Shown: piece after piece, positions 7,401 through 14,499 of the stretch
Layout: each line of letters starts with the position of its first letter
Position numbering within the stretch: position 1 is the first letter of the stretch
Origin: an uncultured Eubacteriales bacterium
GTDB lineage: Bacteria > Bacillota > Clostridia > Peptostreptococcales > Anaerovoracaceae
NCBI GenBank assembly: GCA_900553025.1
Contig: USBT01000027.1
Location: forward strand, 1-16,337
Direction: 5' to 3'
Length of the DNA: 16,337 nucleotides
Notes under the pieces: generated by a model
The model's database searches: none
The model's input: the letters and a program-made list of their open reading frames with translations, nothing else
Told to the model about the DNA's origin: nothing
Program-made: the position numbers and the translations under genes

Positions 7401-8692
7401 GCGAAACTAATAAAAATATCAAAGAAGATAAATATACGGATGATAAAGGTATGCTTGAGTTTACTAACTTACCAGAGGGAAAATACAAACTGACTGAGCT
7501 CACTATAACTGCTGGTACTAAGGTAAACCATGAAACATCATATGTACCTATTGAGCCTAAAGAATTTACTATTGATAAAGATCATACAGAAATAAACTTT
7601 ACTGGTGAGAATCGCATTGTCAACAAAGAAGTTCAGCTGCTCATTACTAAGGTAGGGGTAAAGGCTTTAAGTGATATCCCAACTCAGGATGAGCTTGCAA
7701 AATTCACAAGTAACAATAAGACAAAATTGAAAGGCTTTAAATTCAAGATTACTGAAGTTGACAACCCTAAAAACGCTATAGAAACTGAGGCAACAGATGA
7801 TAATGGAGTTGTTTTAGTAAAAGGACTTAAACCAGATACCTTGTACGATATTTCTGAGATTGACACTAAGGATCCTAACTACAAACACAATGAATCAAAA
7901 TACAGGTTTAAGATAACAGACAAAACAAAGCTTGTAGACGAAAAGGGTAATGATTTCATTCAGTCGTCGCTGACATTTGCAAATGCTGAGCGTGATAAGG
8001 TCGGCAAAATAATCATCAAAAAGGTTGATGATGTAGGCAAAGTCTTAAAAGGCGCAGAGTTTAAGCTTTATAAGAAAGATGCTTCTGGAAATCTTGGAGA
8101 TGCAATCGATACTAAGACTACAGGGGATGACGGAATGGTTGCATTTGAAAATCTTCCGTTTGGCGAATATGTAGTCAAAGAAACAAAAGCACCTGCAAAT
8201 CATAGACTTATAGATGAAAGCATTGAGATTAAAATTGATAAGCCTGAGCAGGTTATAGAAAAGACTGTGAAGAATCCTGAGCTAATCTCTATTCAAGGCA
8301 AGAAAACATGGAAAGACGATAACAATAAAGACAAAAAAAGACCACAAGAAATTACCATAAATCTTCTTAAAAATGGTGAGAAGATAGCCTCTAGGAAGGT
8401 AACTGAGGCTGAAGGTTGGAAGTGGAACTTTGAAAACCTTGATAAATATGAGAAGGATAAGGAGATAAAATATACCATATCCGAGGATGCGGCTCACGGC
8501 TACAAAACAGAGATAACGGGCAATGCAAAAGACGGATTTGAGGTTACTAACACATATAAACCACCTACACCGTCAGAGGAGCCAAAAACTCCAGAAACGT
8601 CAGATTCTAGCAAGACAAATATTTTGTTCATTGCACTAATGGCAGCCTCTTTTGCAGCAATACATACACTGCGAAGGAAAAACACTCTATAA
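1382..8692 (+). CDS. Giant cell-surface protein: BspA-like leucine-rich repeats, MucBP-like and SpaA/Cna_B-like domains
   Basis: This is a secreted, probably wall-associated adhesin-type protein of 2436 residues. Domains in order: a signal peptide to about residue 44 (basic MIKSKDKIKQ, then FFIVIYLFIFVCTL); a MucBP-like module (about 48-118, VTIHFVD start); two blocks of BspA-type LRR_5 repeats (about 159-468 and 493-830) with recurring IxxIGxxAFxxNxI/L motifs; a second MucBP-like module (about 853-915, VTVKYQDENGNDL); a long beta-rich region (916-1850) with DUF11-like segments such as TITDTLP and VVDFFP; four SpaA-like prealbumin modules (from about 1851, 1982, 2085 and 2208; the last has KGAEFKLYKK and VKETKAP and probably forms a Lys-Glu/Asp isopeptide bond); a Cna_B-type module (about 2302-2395, GKKTWKDDNNK and VTNTYKPP); and a C-terminal PKTPETSDSS, hydrophobic segment and RRKNTL. 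The sorting motif is non-canonical: TPETS in place of LPxTG. Known members of these families bind host proteins or mucins, but the ligand here is unknown. The start could instead be the ATG at 1409, which gives a more usual signal-peptide N-region. The gene is monocistronic, between its own promoter and a terminator. Confidence 0.92.
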   Translation: MANQAKDCFMIKSKDKIKQFFIVIYLFIFVCTLMPTTLFSSNATENEKAEVTIHFVDKATKEQIREDDVFGDEAGEEAFINKAFSYEAPDINGYMAVKSTVNITPENAKSNITLEYAAANSNGPKEKDSTGQLEIKDVQVPEPVQADNPNKPEDMSIGNDWKLSDFIYDKNKVIGFSPSGLEKVKTQKELVLPHINFDDGTPVDTVGINEDNSTSFRNRNLISLSDYNGNIKKIEGIGSNWVEGERSKGLFSKNQITTLNLKNIESIGSYAFEDNSIAKLVLPKLTYIGSSTFTNNKITEINEGDMPKLEKIDDVTFYGNNMTKAHMPSVKSVGTGAFWNNELSDVKFDNLETAGDSAFIKNKIPQVTSKEFPKIKYLEYNAFGSNPVKTVDLPSIVRLENAFKNIKCEVKDNFQNLEILGEGALSGKNITELTFPKLKKIENGAFLNNPGVDKTKYEGKFEGSVIVWTDKVDVPSKENYIVNPTLDDVQDTDFEEKDFLYDADEPSRVTGFSAVGLMKFRKRIEKDPEIAQIVLPARVKIIGPSAFERMGVTEIYGGNVEIVEDSAFWGNKLTDINNSFPKLRETKGKYAFGNNKLTNINIPTLEIVSAQTFRYNQIKEVTLEKAKKLGDSAFAYNNVEKITLPVVEAIGDLCFGAEPWYYAKIGSPVKELYAPNVKTIGRGAFMDHKLKELYLPMVEDIGFAAFSHPLKRSASIGGIWYDFYTESKLTGYEERTIEKVYLPKVKNIGDLAFARNKIKEIDIENVEIVGRRAFEKNQINDLDLLKIKKIDIFAFRDNSIKEVRANKNCEEIHPGAFDINGGITRVLLSDYENPNNLKDGYVNGVRRHVINPTKVTVKYQDENGNDLQKGFTEYILAPKTYDAITFFGYKVDKQTKTQEDNRKENTIIFKYKQREKVENTGGIELRQENEKSGNTGAIQERYLIGQNMNTKVYFDLTGSDVSYSKGVIKVYYDNRYIDDKSIKVINQGATQIESWKAHNGIIEIKIGKISGGYQLRFNIDWRFNRYVTPDNHRMEVNTQFENDDKILCTSKPIYLEGYYNKGHFVKTSPLNLPNYDYGSKSSSSDGPRFMGVLGKYRTPENTYEYKVVEPSPVQYGFSPPSVDRNMESFTITDTLPTYDAVKEDGTIEKRTAVFDSTLNPAWSLSADGKTVTQSKTFEETQYVSSRIEPLYLSFPDLKSGANVNNTASITMTPANKGINENDITGQDDLSMYTHVYQNVVYQGDPRFMKEVTKPRYSQGNYKAYIYDIKEDKEKIIPYIVRASSLATQTDLVDLTITDYNLDSRLYYYGISFPLDSHTAGNINLKIKAYKKLGEKMDPEKDTLLHEEDIKAKETSKIVFPKDKAKDIDYIQIVFPKDHKVYSAVEVSVDTKLRNPEDPIYSKTKPNLLPNHAVMSGNLYHKGTTDPASKRKEPILNNKGVAISQYSADWDNIPGNYMWHERAEVQIRDYHEGIKFAKSQNFSSSTPVKPGDEGKYYLYLRPIIYSNSGESSEVAKLDTSFKNLEMIDLMPKGVEPTEVKLNEELVKVGAKYEIINNYKDTGRQAIIVKSDKLPKGVYSIGEVSAQVTAKAPEGFLKNEAYITFDEEGNSHKVDRRGLKQKPPKDNSDREWIYDYASMRVTKAREMFAFKYIRNVGDLAWSKDGITTPSDGKFEYKLSLVNNLEDERTNVSVVDFFPYVGDTSIQEENIGNKVRPSRGSEFENTYDSTREIQVLDDGGKDITKDYDISYWNSNTPINYNDKSADDVIAGLKWSDKPAKNTRGIKVKAKQGIVIKGDGAIDVIIPMKAPKNVIGNDFKLTGKKAWNTFVRKDDQTIRFVEPNKVFNEMEKPLGSIEFTKFGKIGITSGDKEIKPLKGAEFELLRTDKNENGEPVETVVATAKSDEIGKVKFSDIDVLQHYKIREKETEDIKTGTQIGKYTRSETVHEISYKDFKSQYEKSSNFDIKISDKESQELFLNIQTVYGKVKLEKVNAKGKAMPKMLFRIKGLSETNKNIKEDKYTDDKGMLEFTNLPEGKYKLTELTITAGTKVNHETSYVPIEPKEFTIDKDHTEINFTGENRIVNKEVQLLITKVGVKALSDIPTQDELAKFTSNNKTKLKGFKFKITEVDNPKNAIETEATDDNGVVLVKGLKPDTLYDISEIDTKDPNYKHNESKYRFKITDKTKLVDEKGNDFIQSSLTFANAERDKVGKIIIKKVDDVGKVLKGAEFKLYKKDASGNLGDAIDTKTTGDDGMVAFENLPFGEYVVKETKAPANHRLIDESIEIKIDKPEQVIEKTVKNPELISIQGKKTWKDDNNKDKKRPQEITINLLKNGEKIASRKVTEAEGWKWNFENLDKYEKDKEIKYTISEDAAHGYKTEITGNAKDGFEVTNTYKPPTPSEEPKTPETSDSSKTNILFIALMAASFAAIHTLRRKNTL

Positions 8693-8703
8693 TATAAAGA
8701 TAC

Positions 8704-8733
8704 AAAATAGCCACTCGAAAGAGTGGTTATTTT
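8704..8733 (+). terminator. Rho-independent terminator after the LRR surface protein gene
   Basis: AAAATAGCCACTC (8704-8716) pairs along its whole length with GAGTGGTTATTTT (8721-8733), with one G-U, closed by a GAAA tetraloop. The T-rich 3' arm continues into TTTTGTTG. It starts 12 nt after the stop codon at 8690-8692. The A/T flanks are symmetrical, so it could also act on leftward transcripts. Confidence 0.88.
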
Positions 8734-8742
8734 GTTGCCATT

Positions 8743-8779
8743 AAGTACAAGGTGTCCACTAAAGTACAAGGTTTCCACT
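8743..8779. repeat. Two 18-bp direct repeats, origin unknown
   Basis: AAGTACAAGGTGTCCACT (8743-8760) and AAGTACAAGGTTTCCACT (8762-8779) differ at one base, with a 19-bp period. Short repeated motifs of this kind occur at the ends of some insertion sequences (for example IS21-type multiple terminal repeats), but no transposase is present here. It may be a remnant end or a binding-site pair. The rest of 8780-8918 shows only small palindromes (TTACTAGTAA at 8883-8892; TGCTG/CAGCA at 8826-8842) and no gene. Confidence 0.6.
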
Positions 8780-8918
8780 AGATATATCAAGTATTTGTAT
8801 CTTAAATAATTCAATGTCTATTTTTTGCTGAATAGTGCAGCAGACTAGTGCACGCAAATCCTCTAAATTTCAGGCATTTGAATTACTAGTAACTGCCAGC
8901 ATTTTGCATACAAAAACA

Positions 8919-8949
8919 TTGACTTTTACCTATGGGGGGGGGGTATACT
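8919..8949 (+). promoter_or_regulatory. Promoter of the 1734-residue secreted protein, with G10 tract in the spacer
   Basis: TTGACT (8919-8924) and TATACT (8944-8949) are separated by 19 bp, and the last ten spacer bases are all G (8934-8943), directly abutting the -10. The optimum spacing of 17 would need G8, so the tract length shown predicts a weakened promoter. The arrangement parallels the G7 promoter at 1299-1327. No other convincing promoter is seen before the start at 9145. Confidence 0.65.
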
Positions 8950-8958
8950 AAACATAAG

Positions 8959-9022
8959 TATATGCGAAACAATTAACAATCATATTTATAGTCGTTTTGC
9001 ATAAAGGTGCATATAGTTTTTT
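8959..9022 (+). promoter_or_regulatory. 5' leader stem-loops with two alternative pairings
   Basis: Starting a few nt after the predicted transcription start (about 8956), TATGCGAAAC (8961-8970) pairs over 10 bp with GTTTTGCATA (8994-9003, one G-U). The same 5' arm, TATATGC (8959-8965), can pair instead with GCATATA (9009-9015), which is followed by G and six T (9017-9022), like a weak terminator. The two folds exclude each other. The leader is about 190 nt long. It could be a simple 5' stabilising hairpin or an attenuator. Chance pairing in AT-rich DNA is also possible. Confidence 0.35.
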
Positions 9023-9144
9023 CAAGATTACCTAGCTTAAACAATGTTTAAAAAATAACATCTTAACTGTATCATATGTCATTATTATTTAGTATTTTGT
9101 TAAGCTGTATATCATGCACTTATTATAGGGAAGGAAGGTTAAAG

Positions 9145-12100
9145 ATGACCGAAAGAAAAGGAAGTAAAACAAGTAAAAAAATACTCCTAGCTATTCTTAT
9201 CGTCTCTATGTTGTTCGGCACACTACCAAACAACGCCTTTGCAGAGGTTAAGAATACCGACTGGGATGTAGATGAGGATGCGAAATCAAAAATGGAATTT
9301 TGGGATTTAGCACCTCAAAATGAATTTGTTGATGCTAGCACGCTTGAACCGTTTAAGGTTCCTACTATAAATTACATAGGAACATACTTAAATGCTGACG
9401 GCAGAACTGTAGTCAGAATATCTTTTCAGATGTTTCAAAACTATGCTTCAGCTGCTTGGAGAAGGCTTCATTTTAAATTTCAAGACGATTTGTATGATTT
9501 GATTGATTTTGATTCTCGAGATACAGGGATGTACCAGAATGCTCATAACGGTGTGTGGCATGATTTTGAAAAATATGGTCCTATTACTAATTTCACAGAT
9601 ATACCAAGTAGCTCCTCTGGGGCCACAAAAGTTAAGGAACAGCACTTAGGCAACAATAAAAACCTTGTTGGAGCTCATGCAGTACTTGATATTCCTATTG
9701 ATCTCGTATTAAAGGAAGGAAAGACTGTTGCAGACATAAAGGGTGAACCGATTATTCAGGCAAGATTACTGGATCAGAAGCTGGAGCGTTTAATGTGTGT
9801 AGCAGGTAGCAATCCTGACAAGAATCTCACCGAAAGCACAAGGCCATATAACTCTTATACATTTATGACCTTCATTCCATCTGCTAATAACAATAATGGC
9901 GTAGGCACAATTTCAGATACCTTTAACGGCAAAGCTTTTTATGGTGCAAATACTTATGCGAAATACAATGAGGATGAGGGCTATGTAGACGTTATATATA
10001 AGATGAGTAAGGGTGTAACAAATCAAGATTTTAGCGGAGAATACTACGCATTCAGACAAATCTTCAATGATAAATTTGCAGAAGTTCTAAAACCTCAAGA
10101 TTTGTCAGGCACAGTGGCTGAGGTCTTTATAGGAAACCAATATGGAAAAGCTTGGGATGAGAATAACAAGATTAAGATTACTAAGGACCAACTAAATAAT
10201 TCAACTAATAGCAAGCTAAATTCAGGCTTTACAGGCATTCAGGTTGCGACTACATATAAAGATTCTAAATTTGGCCCTGAATTTGCTGGTCTAAAGAATG
10301 TACTCACAACACTACCTCCACAGAAATCATATCTTAATGCTGCTGCGTCAGAGACTATCAGTGGATATACTACAGTTACAAGATACTACATAGACAAAAA
10401 GAAATTAGCTGAAAAAGGCTTTGAGAAGGATGACTTAGTTAAATTTAATTTTTACTCTACTATCATCAGCGATGGCTCAAGAGGTATTGCAGAATACAAG
10501 GGGAAAAATGACACAGGAGCTCCAATCGTTATACCAAAGGGTAGCAAAATAATAATTGATTATCCAGATGGAAAAGTAGATAAACCTAATCTTTATTTAC
10601 TTCATAAATATTCTCTGACCTTCGGTGAAGAGCCATATGGAATTGAACTTAGAAGTAACTTTGGTCATGAGGGTGGTGGCAAGAAATTCTCATATACCAT
10701 GCAGACGGATATGATTCTACCTGCGGATTATGCGATTGCATACAGAACAACAAAATATGTCACTCCGCCTTCAAAGGTTTATCTATCAATACCATCAGCA
10801 GATGGACAGAGCAAGTATATAGAACTTAGCCCTGAAAATGGGAATCCAATTGTAAAGACCCCTAGGAGAGCTGATTATATAACATCATTCGCAGGTGGCT
10901 CAGCAGCGCAGACATCTCTTGCACCTGATATTGACGAAATATTTACAAATTCCAAGTCCTTTACAGGTAGAACCAAGTATAAGGAAGGAAAGATAAATGC
11001 GTACTACGGCAAGGATCAGAGATTTAGCTTCTATGCAAACCAGGATTCTGAAAAAGTAAAGGTCAATGGCAAGGAATACGATGGATACAAATTTTCAACA
11101 GATGGAATGAAAGACATATCAAAGAAAGAGCAACCGGAAATAACGCTTCCTAAGCTACTAAAGGATATGCCGATATCTTTCTCAAATAGCGACTGGATGA
11201 CATCTGCTGCCGAAAGCACTCCATATTCTGTTGAACAGGTTCAGGCGAAAATAAAATTTGATTTACTTAACGGCTCATTTATCAACAAAATAGCTCCTCT
11301 AAATAATGAGTACCTAGTTGACCCTAAGACGGGCGAAACGAATGACAAATACAAATATTCAGGATTTGCTAAAGTAAAAACACCTGAAGAACTTGGCGAA
11401 TCGCTCAGTGAGGAGCCGGAAATTACTAACGACAAAAATCTAAGAATTGATGGTACTAAGAGATACGTTACAAGAACGGTTGACGGCAAGCTTGCTGGCA
11501 AGGCTACCAAGATAACAAAGGTTCTTGTCAACTACATAAATCATGACGGAAAACTATATGATATTGACAACAAAGACCCTAAGATTGCCAAAGCAGAGCT
11601 TGAAGAGCTTGAGAAAAGGCAGTACCCAAGCAAGGTTTTGTCCGATGATAATTCAAAGAGAGTTATAGGCTGGACAACGGTTAAACTTGAAGACAGTGGT
11701 GGCAAAACAGCTGTTGAGAAGTTTAGAGAACTTCAGAACAAAGCCGACAAAGCTGGATATTTAAGAGATGTAAAGGATTGGCCTAAGGCTGGAGCAAGTG
11801 AATCTGATGCACTAATCTATGATGAAGAATCACCTATAGATGAGAATCATACAGTATATGCCGTTTGGGGCAATGCAATCAATTTGGTGCTTCACTCAAA
11901 CAACGCTCACTCAACAGACAAAGTCAATGGTAGCAAGCTCGATAAAGAGATTACAGTGAACATTCCTATTTTGCCGGCAGACAAGGTACGTTCAGAGTCA
12001 ATCGTTGATACTATGACGGGTGCTACAACAGAGCAGTCAATAGAGACATACAAGACAAAGACATTGATCAAAGAGATACCTAAGGTACCGTATAAGTTTG

Positions 12101-14349
12101 ATGATAAATTTACAAGCAATGTTAACGAAAAATTAAAAGACTTTAAGCTTGATGATTCAACCTTTGTAGGCTGGACATTAAAATCTCACGAAAATAAGGT
12201 GACAAAAGATTTTGCCGCAGGTAAGAATAACGAGAGAATTGGACAACTTATACAAGGAAAGGTTGGAAATGCAACCATACCAAAGAACACAGAAAGCGTA
12301 CAAAATCTATCTAAAAATCCGCAAATAGCATATGTGCCTAATGGATTTAACATTGCACTTCATAAGAATTATGATGAACTTCTATTTGATGGTAAAGATA
12401 TTCACCTTTACGCAAATTACAGGAAATATTTTGATGTCAAAGTAAAACCAAGATATAAGAACATAGATCTTTCGCTAGGTAAATACGGCAAATATGTCGA
12501 TGATCCTAAGGTGGATAATCAAAAAGAACTAAAGATTGGATTGATGAATCGTACAGCTGTAACTGCTTATGACAATCCTACAGTTCACTCCAGTGCTACA
12601 TATCGTCCGATTGGAGATGCAACCACGCTTAAGGACTACAATCCAGTTAGCTTTAATGAAGCAGATCCACTCAAATGGCATTTACCTGGATATGACGAAT
12701 ATGGTCAGAGAAAATCATATGTATCAGTAGTAGTGCCTGGCGGCAAGGAAGATACTTACTCGAAATTTAAGGGTACCAACTGGGGAGATTTGGGAATACG
12801 TGTTTACACAAGACTGGTAAGCGACAAAGTTACATTGGATCCTACAGCTCCTAAGAATCTGCATGATATAGCGGGATTTGACATCTATGGCGGACAGAGA
12901 GCGAAAGACCAGACCTTCGATTTAAAGAAAGACGGCGGAGTTGACACGATGACATCTGCAACGGCAAGAAAATCCAATGTTACGAAGGTTAAAGTTGATG
13001 ATTACAATTTCAATGATGAAGTAAGCGGTTACGAAATAGTGATGACTAACAATCCTGAAAATCTTCCAACGCCTCTATTTGACGAAGTGAAGTGGGATTC
13101 TAAAGATTTTACAATGCAGTGGGGCAATGCTGAAAAGAATGCAAATATAGAAAAAATAACATTTAAATTCCCTACTGAAGATGGAAATACTACTGAGGTT
13201 GTTCTTACAAAACAGGGTGACGGAATATATAAGAGTGACGATGGTAGTTATACCGGTACCGTTGACAAGAATACTGGCAAAATCAAAATAACTCATACAG
13301 GAAACTTCGATTTTACCAAGCTTGGTGGCAAAGAAATCTTTGCAACATACAGCAAGACATCTGCTCAAGGTGACATTAAGGGTAAAACTGGAAGAACCAT
13401 GATAAAGGAACAGTTAGCTTCTAATGAAGTAAAAGAAATGGAGCAGATAGCTAAGAAAAATGGAAACCCTAGAATTGAGTTCACCGTTCCTATAGTTACG
13501 CTGAATAAGGTAGGAGCTAACGCTGAATATTTTGCTGAAAAATGGGATCCTGACACTAAGACTTGGATAAAGGTTGGAGCAACCAAGATTCCGGCAGACA
13601 ATACTTCACCTGAAGGTCAGAAATTCACTATTGACCTAGATAAGGATAAGGTGAAAGACGGAGATATGATTCGTGTAACTGCTAAAGAGGTTGACAAGAC
13701 CGAAACACCGTCTATCGTGGAAAATGTAGGTGTCGTTACAGGCGTACCTAACATTGACTTTGTGAAGCTCGATTTGGTAGGACCGCAGATAACAGGAAAG
13801 GTGACAAGTGATAAATTTGGTAGATACCACAATTTAGAGGCAACACTAAGCGAAATACCAGCAGGGAACGTTACTTTAACATACAAGGAAGACGGAACTG
13901 CAAAGACAAAAGAGTTTACAACAAAAGACATGACCGTCGAGTGGAACAAGATTACAGAGTGGAAAACAGGAAACAAAACTGTAACTGATTTCAAAATGAT
14001 GGCAAGCGATAAATTCGGAAATGAAGGTATCGGAAATATTGCATATGAATCACTTAATGTATTGGATTTGATTGCGGATCATTCTGTAGCAGGTCAAAGA
14101 TATGTCATAGTAAGAGGTGAAAAGGGAGCACAGCTAAGCATTAAGGTTTATGCTGACAATAGTGCTAACAGCCTACTTAAAGAAGTGACAGTAAAGCTCA
14201 ATGGTAAGCGTCAAAAAGTGATGCTTAAATCCGCAGGAGATACGAAACCGATGAAATTGTCAAAGGGTCAGTTAATCAAATACAAAGCAACCATTACTAA
14301 AAATGGAAAAGCTTATAGAACTAATCCATTTGAAATAATCGTTAAGTAA
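9145..14349 (+). CDS. Large secreted multi-domain surface protein of unknown function, no recognised anchor
   Basis: The 1734-residue protein has a clear signal peptide: basic MTERKGSKTSKK, a hydrophobic stretch 13-25, and cleavage after NNAFA (33). The start at 9145 is chosen because GGAAGG lies just upstream and the signal peptide begins there; an in-frame ATG at 9076 adds 23 residues with no good ribosome binding site. Residues about 34-780 are a beta-rich region that I do not recognise. Residues about 780-1095 contain two InlB/Listeria-Bacteroides-like modules (RVIGWTT to VYAVWG; FVGWTL to IHLYANY). Residues about 1096-1205 resemble a divergent Cna_B fold (LKWHLPGYDEYGQRKSY). Residues about 1437-1650 look like bacterial Ig-like repeats (GPQITGKVTSDKFGRYHN), followed by a beta C-terminal domain ending EIIVK. 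There is no LPxTG, membrane anchor, SLH or choline-binding repeat. Two VDTMT(G/S)AT motifs (954-961, 1266-1273) resemble flavinylation sites. It may share a transcript with the next gene, 150 nt downstream. Confidence 0.9.
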   Translation: MTERKGSKTSKKILLAILIVSMLFGTLPNNAFAEVKNTDWDVDEDAKSKMEFWDLAPQNEFVDASTLEPFKVPTINYIGTYLNADGRTVVRISFQMFQNYASAAWRRLHFKFQDDLYDLIDFDSRDTGMYQNAHNGVWHDFEKYGPITNFTDIPSSSSGATKVKEQHLGNNKNLVGAHAVLDIPIDLVLKEGKTVADIKGEPIIQARLLDQKLERLMCVAGSNPDKNLTESTRPYNSYTFMTFIPSANNNNGVGTISDTFNGKAFYGANTYAKYNEDEGYVDVIYKMSKGVTNQDFSGEYYAFRQIFNDKFAEVLKPQDLSGTVAEVFIGNQYGKAWDENNKIKITKDQLNNSTNSKLNSGFTGIQVATTYKDSKFGPEFAGLKNVLTTLPPQKSYLNAAASETISGYTTVTRYYIDKKKLAEKGFEKDDLVKFNFYSTIISDGSRGIAEYKGKNDTGAPIVIPKGSKIIIDYPDGKVDKPNLYLLHKYSLTFGEEPYGIELRSNFGHEGGGKKFSYTMQTDMILPADYAIAYRTTKYVTPPSKVYLSIPSADGQSKYIELSPENGNPIVKTPRRADYITSFAGGSAAQTSLAPDIDEIFTNSKSFTGRTKYKEGKINAYYGKDQRFSFYANQDSEKVKVNGKEYDGYKFSTDGMKDISKKEQPEITLPKLLKDMPISFSNSDWMTSAAESTPYSVEQVQAKIKFDLLNGSFINKIAPLNNEYLVDPKTGETNDKYKYSGFAKVKTPEELGESLSEEPEITNDKNLRIDGTKRYVTRTVDGKLAGKATKITKVLVNYINHDGKLYDIDNKDPKIAKAELEELEKRQYPSKVLSDDNSKRVIGWTTVKLEDSGGKTAVEKFRELQNKADKAGYLRDVKDWPKAGASESDALIYDEESPIDENHTVYAVWGNAINLVLHSNNAHSTDKVNGSKLDKEITVNIPILPADKVRSESIVDTMTGATTEQSIETYKTKTLIKEIPKVPYKFDDKFTSNVNEKLKDFKLDDSTFVGWTLKSHENKVTKDFAAGKNNERIGQLIQGKVGNATIPKNTESVQNLSKNPQIAYVPNGFNIALHKNYDELLFDGKDIHLYANYRKYFDVKVKPRYKNIDLSLGKYGKYVDDPKVDNQKELKIGLMNRTAVTAYDNPTVHSSATYRPIGDATTLKDYNPVSFNEADPLKWHLPGYDEYGQRKSYVSVVVPGGKEDTYSKFKGTNWGDLGIRVYTRLVSDKVTLDPTAPKNLHDIAGFDIYGGQRAKDQTFDLKKDGGVDTMTSATARKSNVTKVKVDDYNFNDEVSGYEIVMTNNPENLPTPLFDEVKWDSKDFTMQWGNAEKNANIEKITFKFPTEDGNTTEVVLTKQGDGIYKSDDGSYTGTVDKNTGKIKITHTGNFDFTKLGGKEIFATYSKTSAQGDIKGKTGRTMIKEQLASNEVKEMEQIAKKNGNPRIEFTVPIVTLNKVGANAEYFAEKWDPDTKTWIKVGATKIPADNTSPEGQKFTIDLDKDKVKDGDMIRVTAKEVDKTETPSIVENVGVVTGVPNIDFVKLDLVGPQITGKVTSDKFGRYHNLEATLSEIPAGNVTLTYKEDGTAKTKEFTTKDMTVEWNKITEWKTGNKTVTDFKMMASDKFGNEGIGNIAYESLNVLDLIADHSVAGQRYVIVRGEKGAQLSIKVYADNSANSLLKEVTVKLNGKRQKVMLKSAGDTKPMKLSKGQLIKYKATITKNGKAYRTNPFEIIVK

Positions 14350-14449
14350 AACCCAAATTTCAAAGACTTTAAGACTTAAAATTTTCGCAGATTGTAATAT
14401 TTGAAGGGTTTCAACGATTTCAAGGTTTTAAAAGATTCATAGTAGATAA

Positions 14450-14475
14450 GCTTGTGGGGGCAACTCCCCACAAGC
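14450..14475 (+). other. GC-rich stem-loop just upstream of the third surface gene's ribosome binding site
   Basis: GCTTGTGGGG (14450-14459) pairs perfectly with CCCCACAAGC (14466-14475) around a six-base loop that can tighten to CAAC through a G-U pair. No T run follows on the plus strand, so it is not a standard terminator. It sits about 13 nt before AAGGAAGGAG. As no clear promoter is visible in 14350-14499, the two genes may be one operon, with this stem as an RNA-processing or stabilising element or a partial attenuator. Confidence 0.7.
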
Positions 14476-14499
14476 ATAGATTTCAAGGAAGGAGAAGCA

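Noticed and set aside
13617..13994. 125-codon minus-strand ORF and the other long antisense ORFs beneath the three large genes
   Set aside because: These are shadow frames of highly repetitive, Lys/Glu/Thr-rich coding sequence, with no ribosome binding site and low-complexity Ser/Leu/Phe-rich translations.
14393..14398. TGTAAT as a -10 box for the gene starting at 14500
   Set aside because: No acceptable -35 box lies 16-18 bp upstream (TTTAAG at best), so an independent promoter is not supported.
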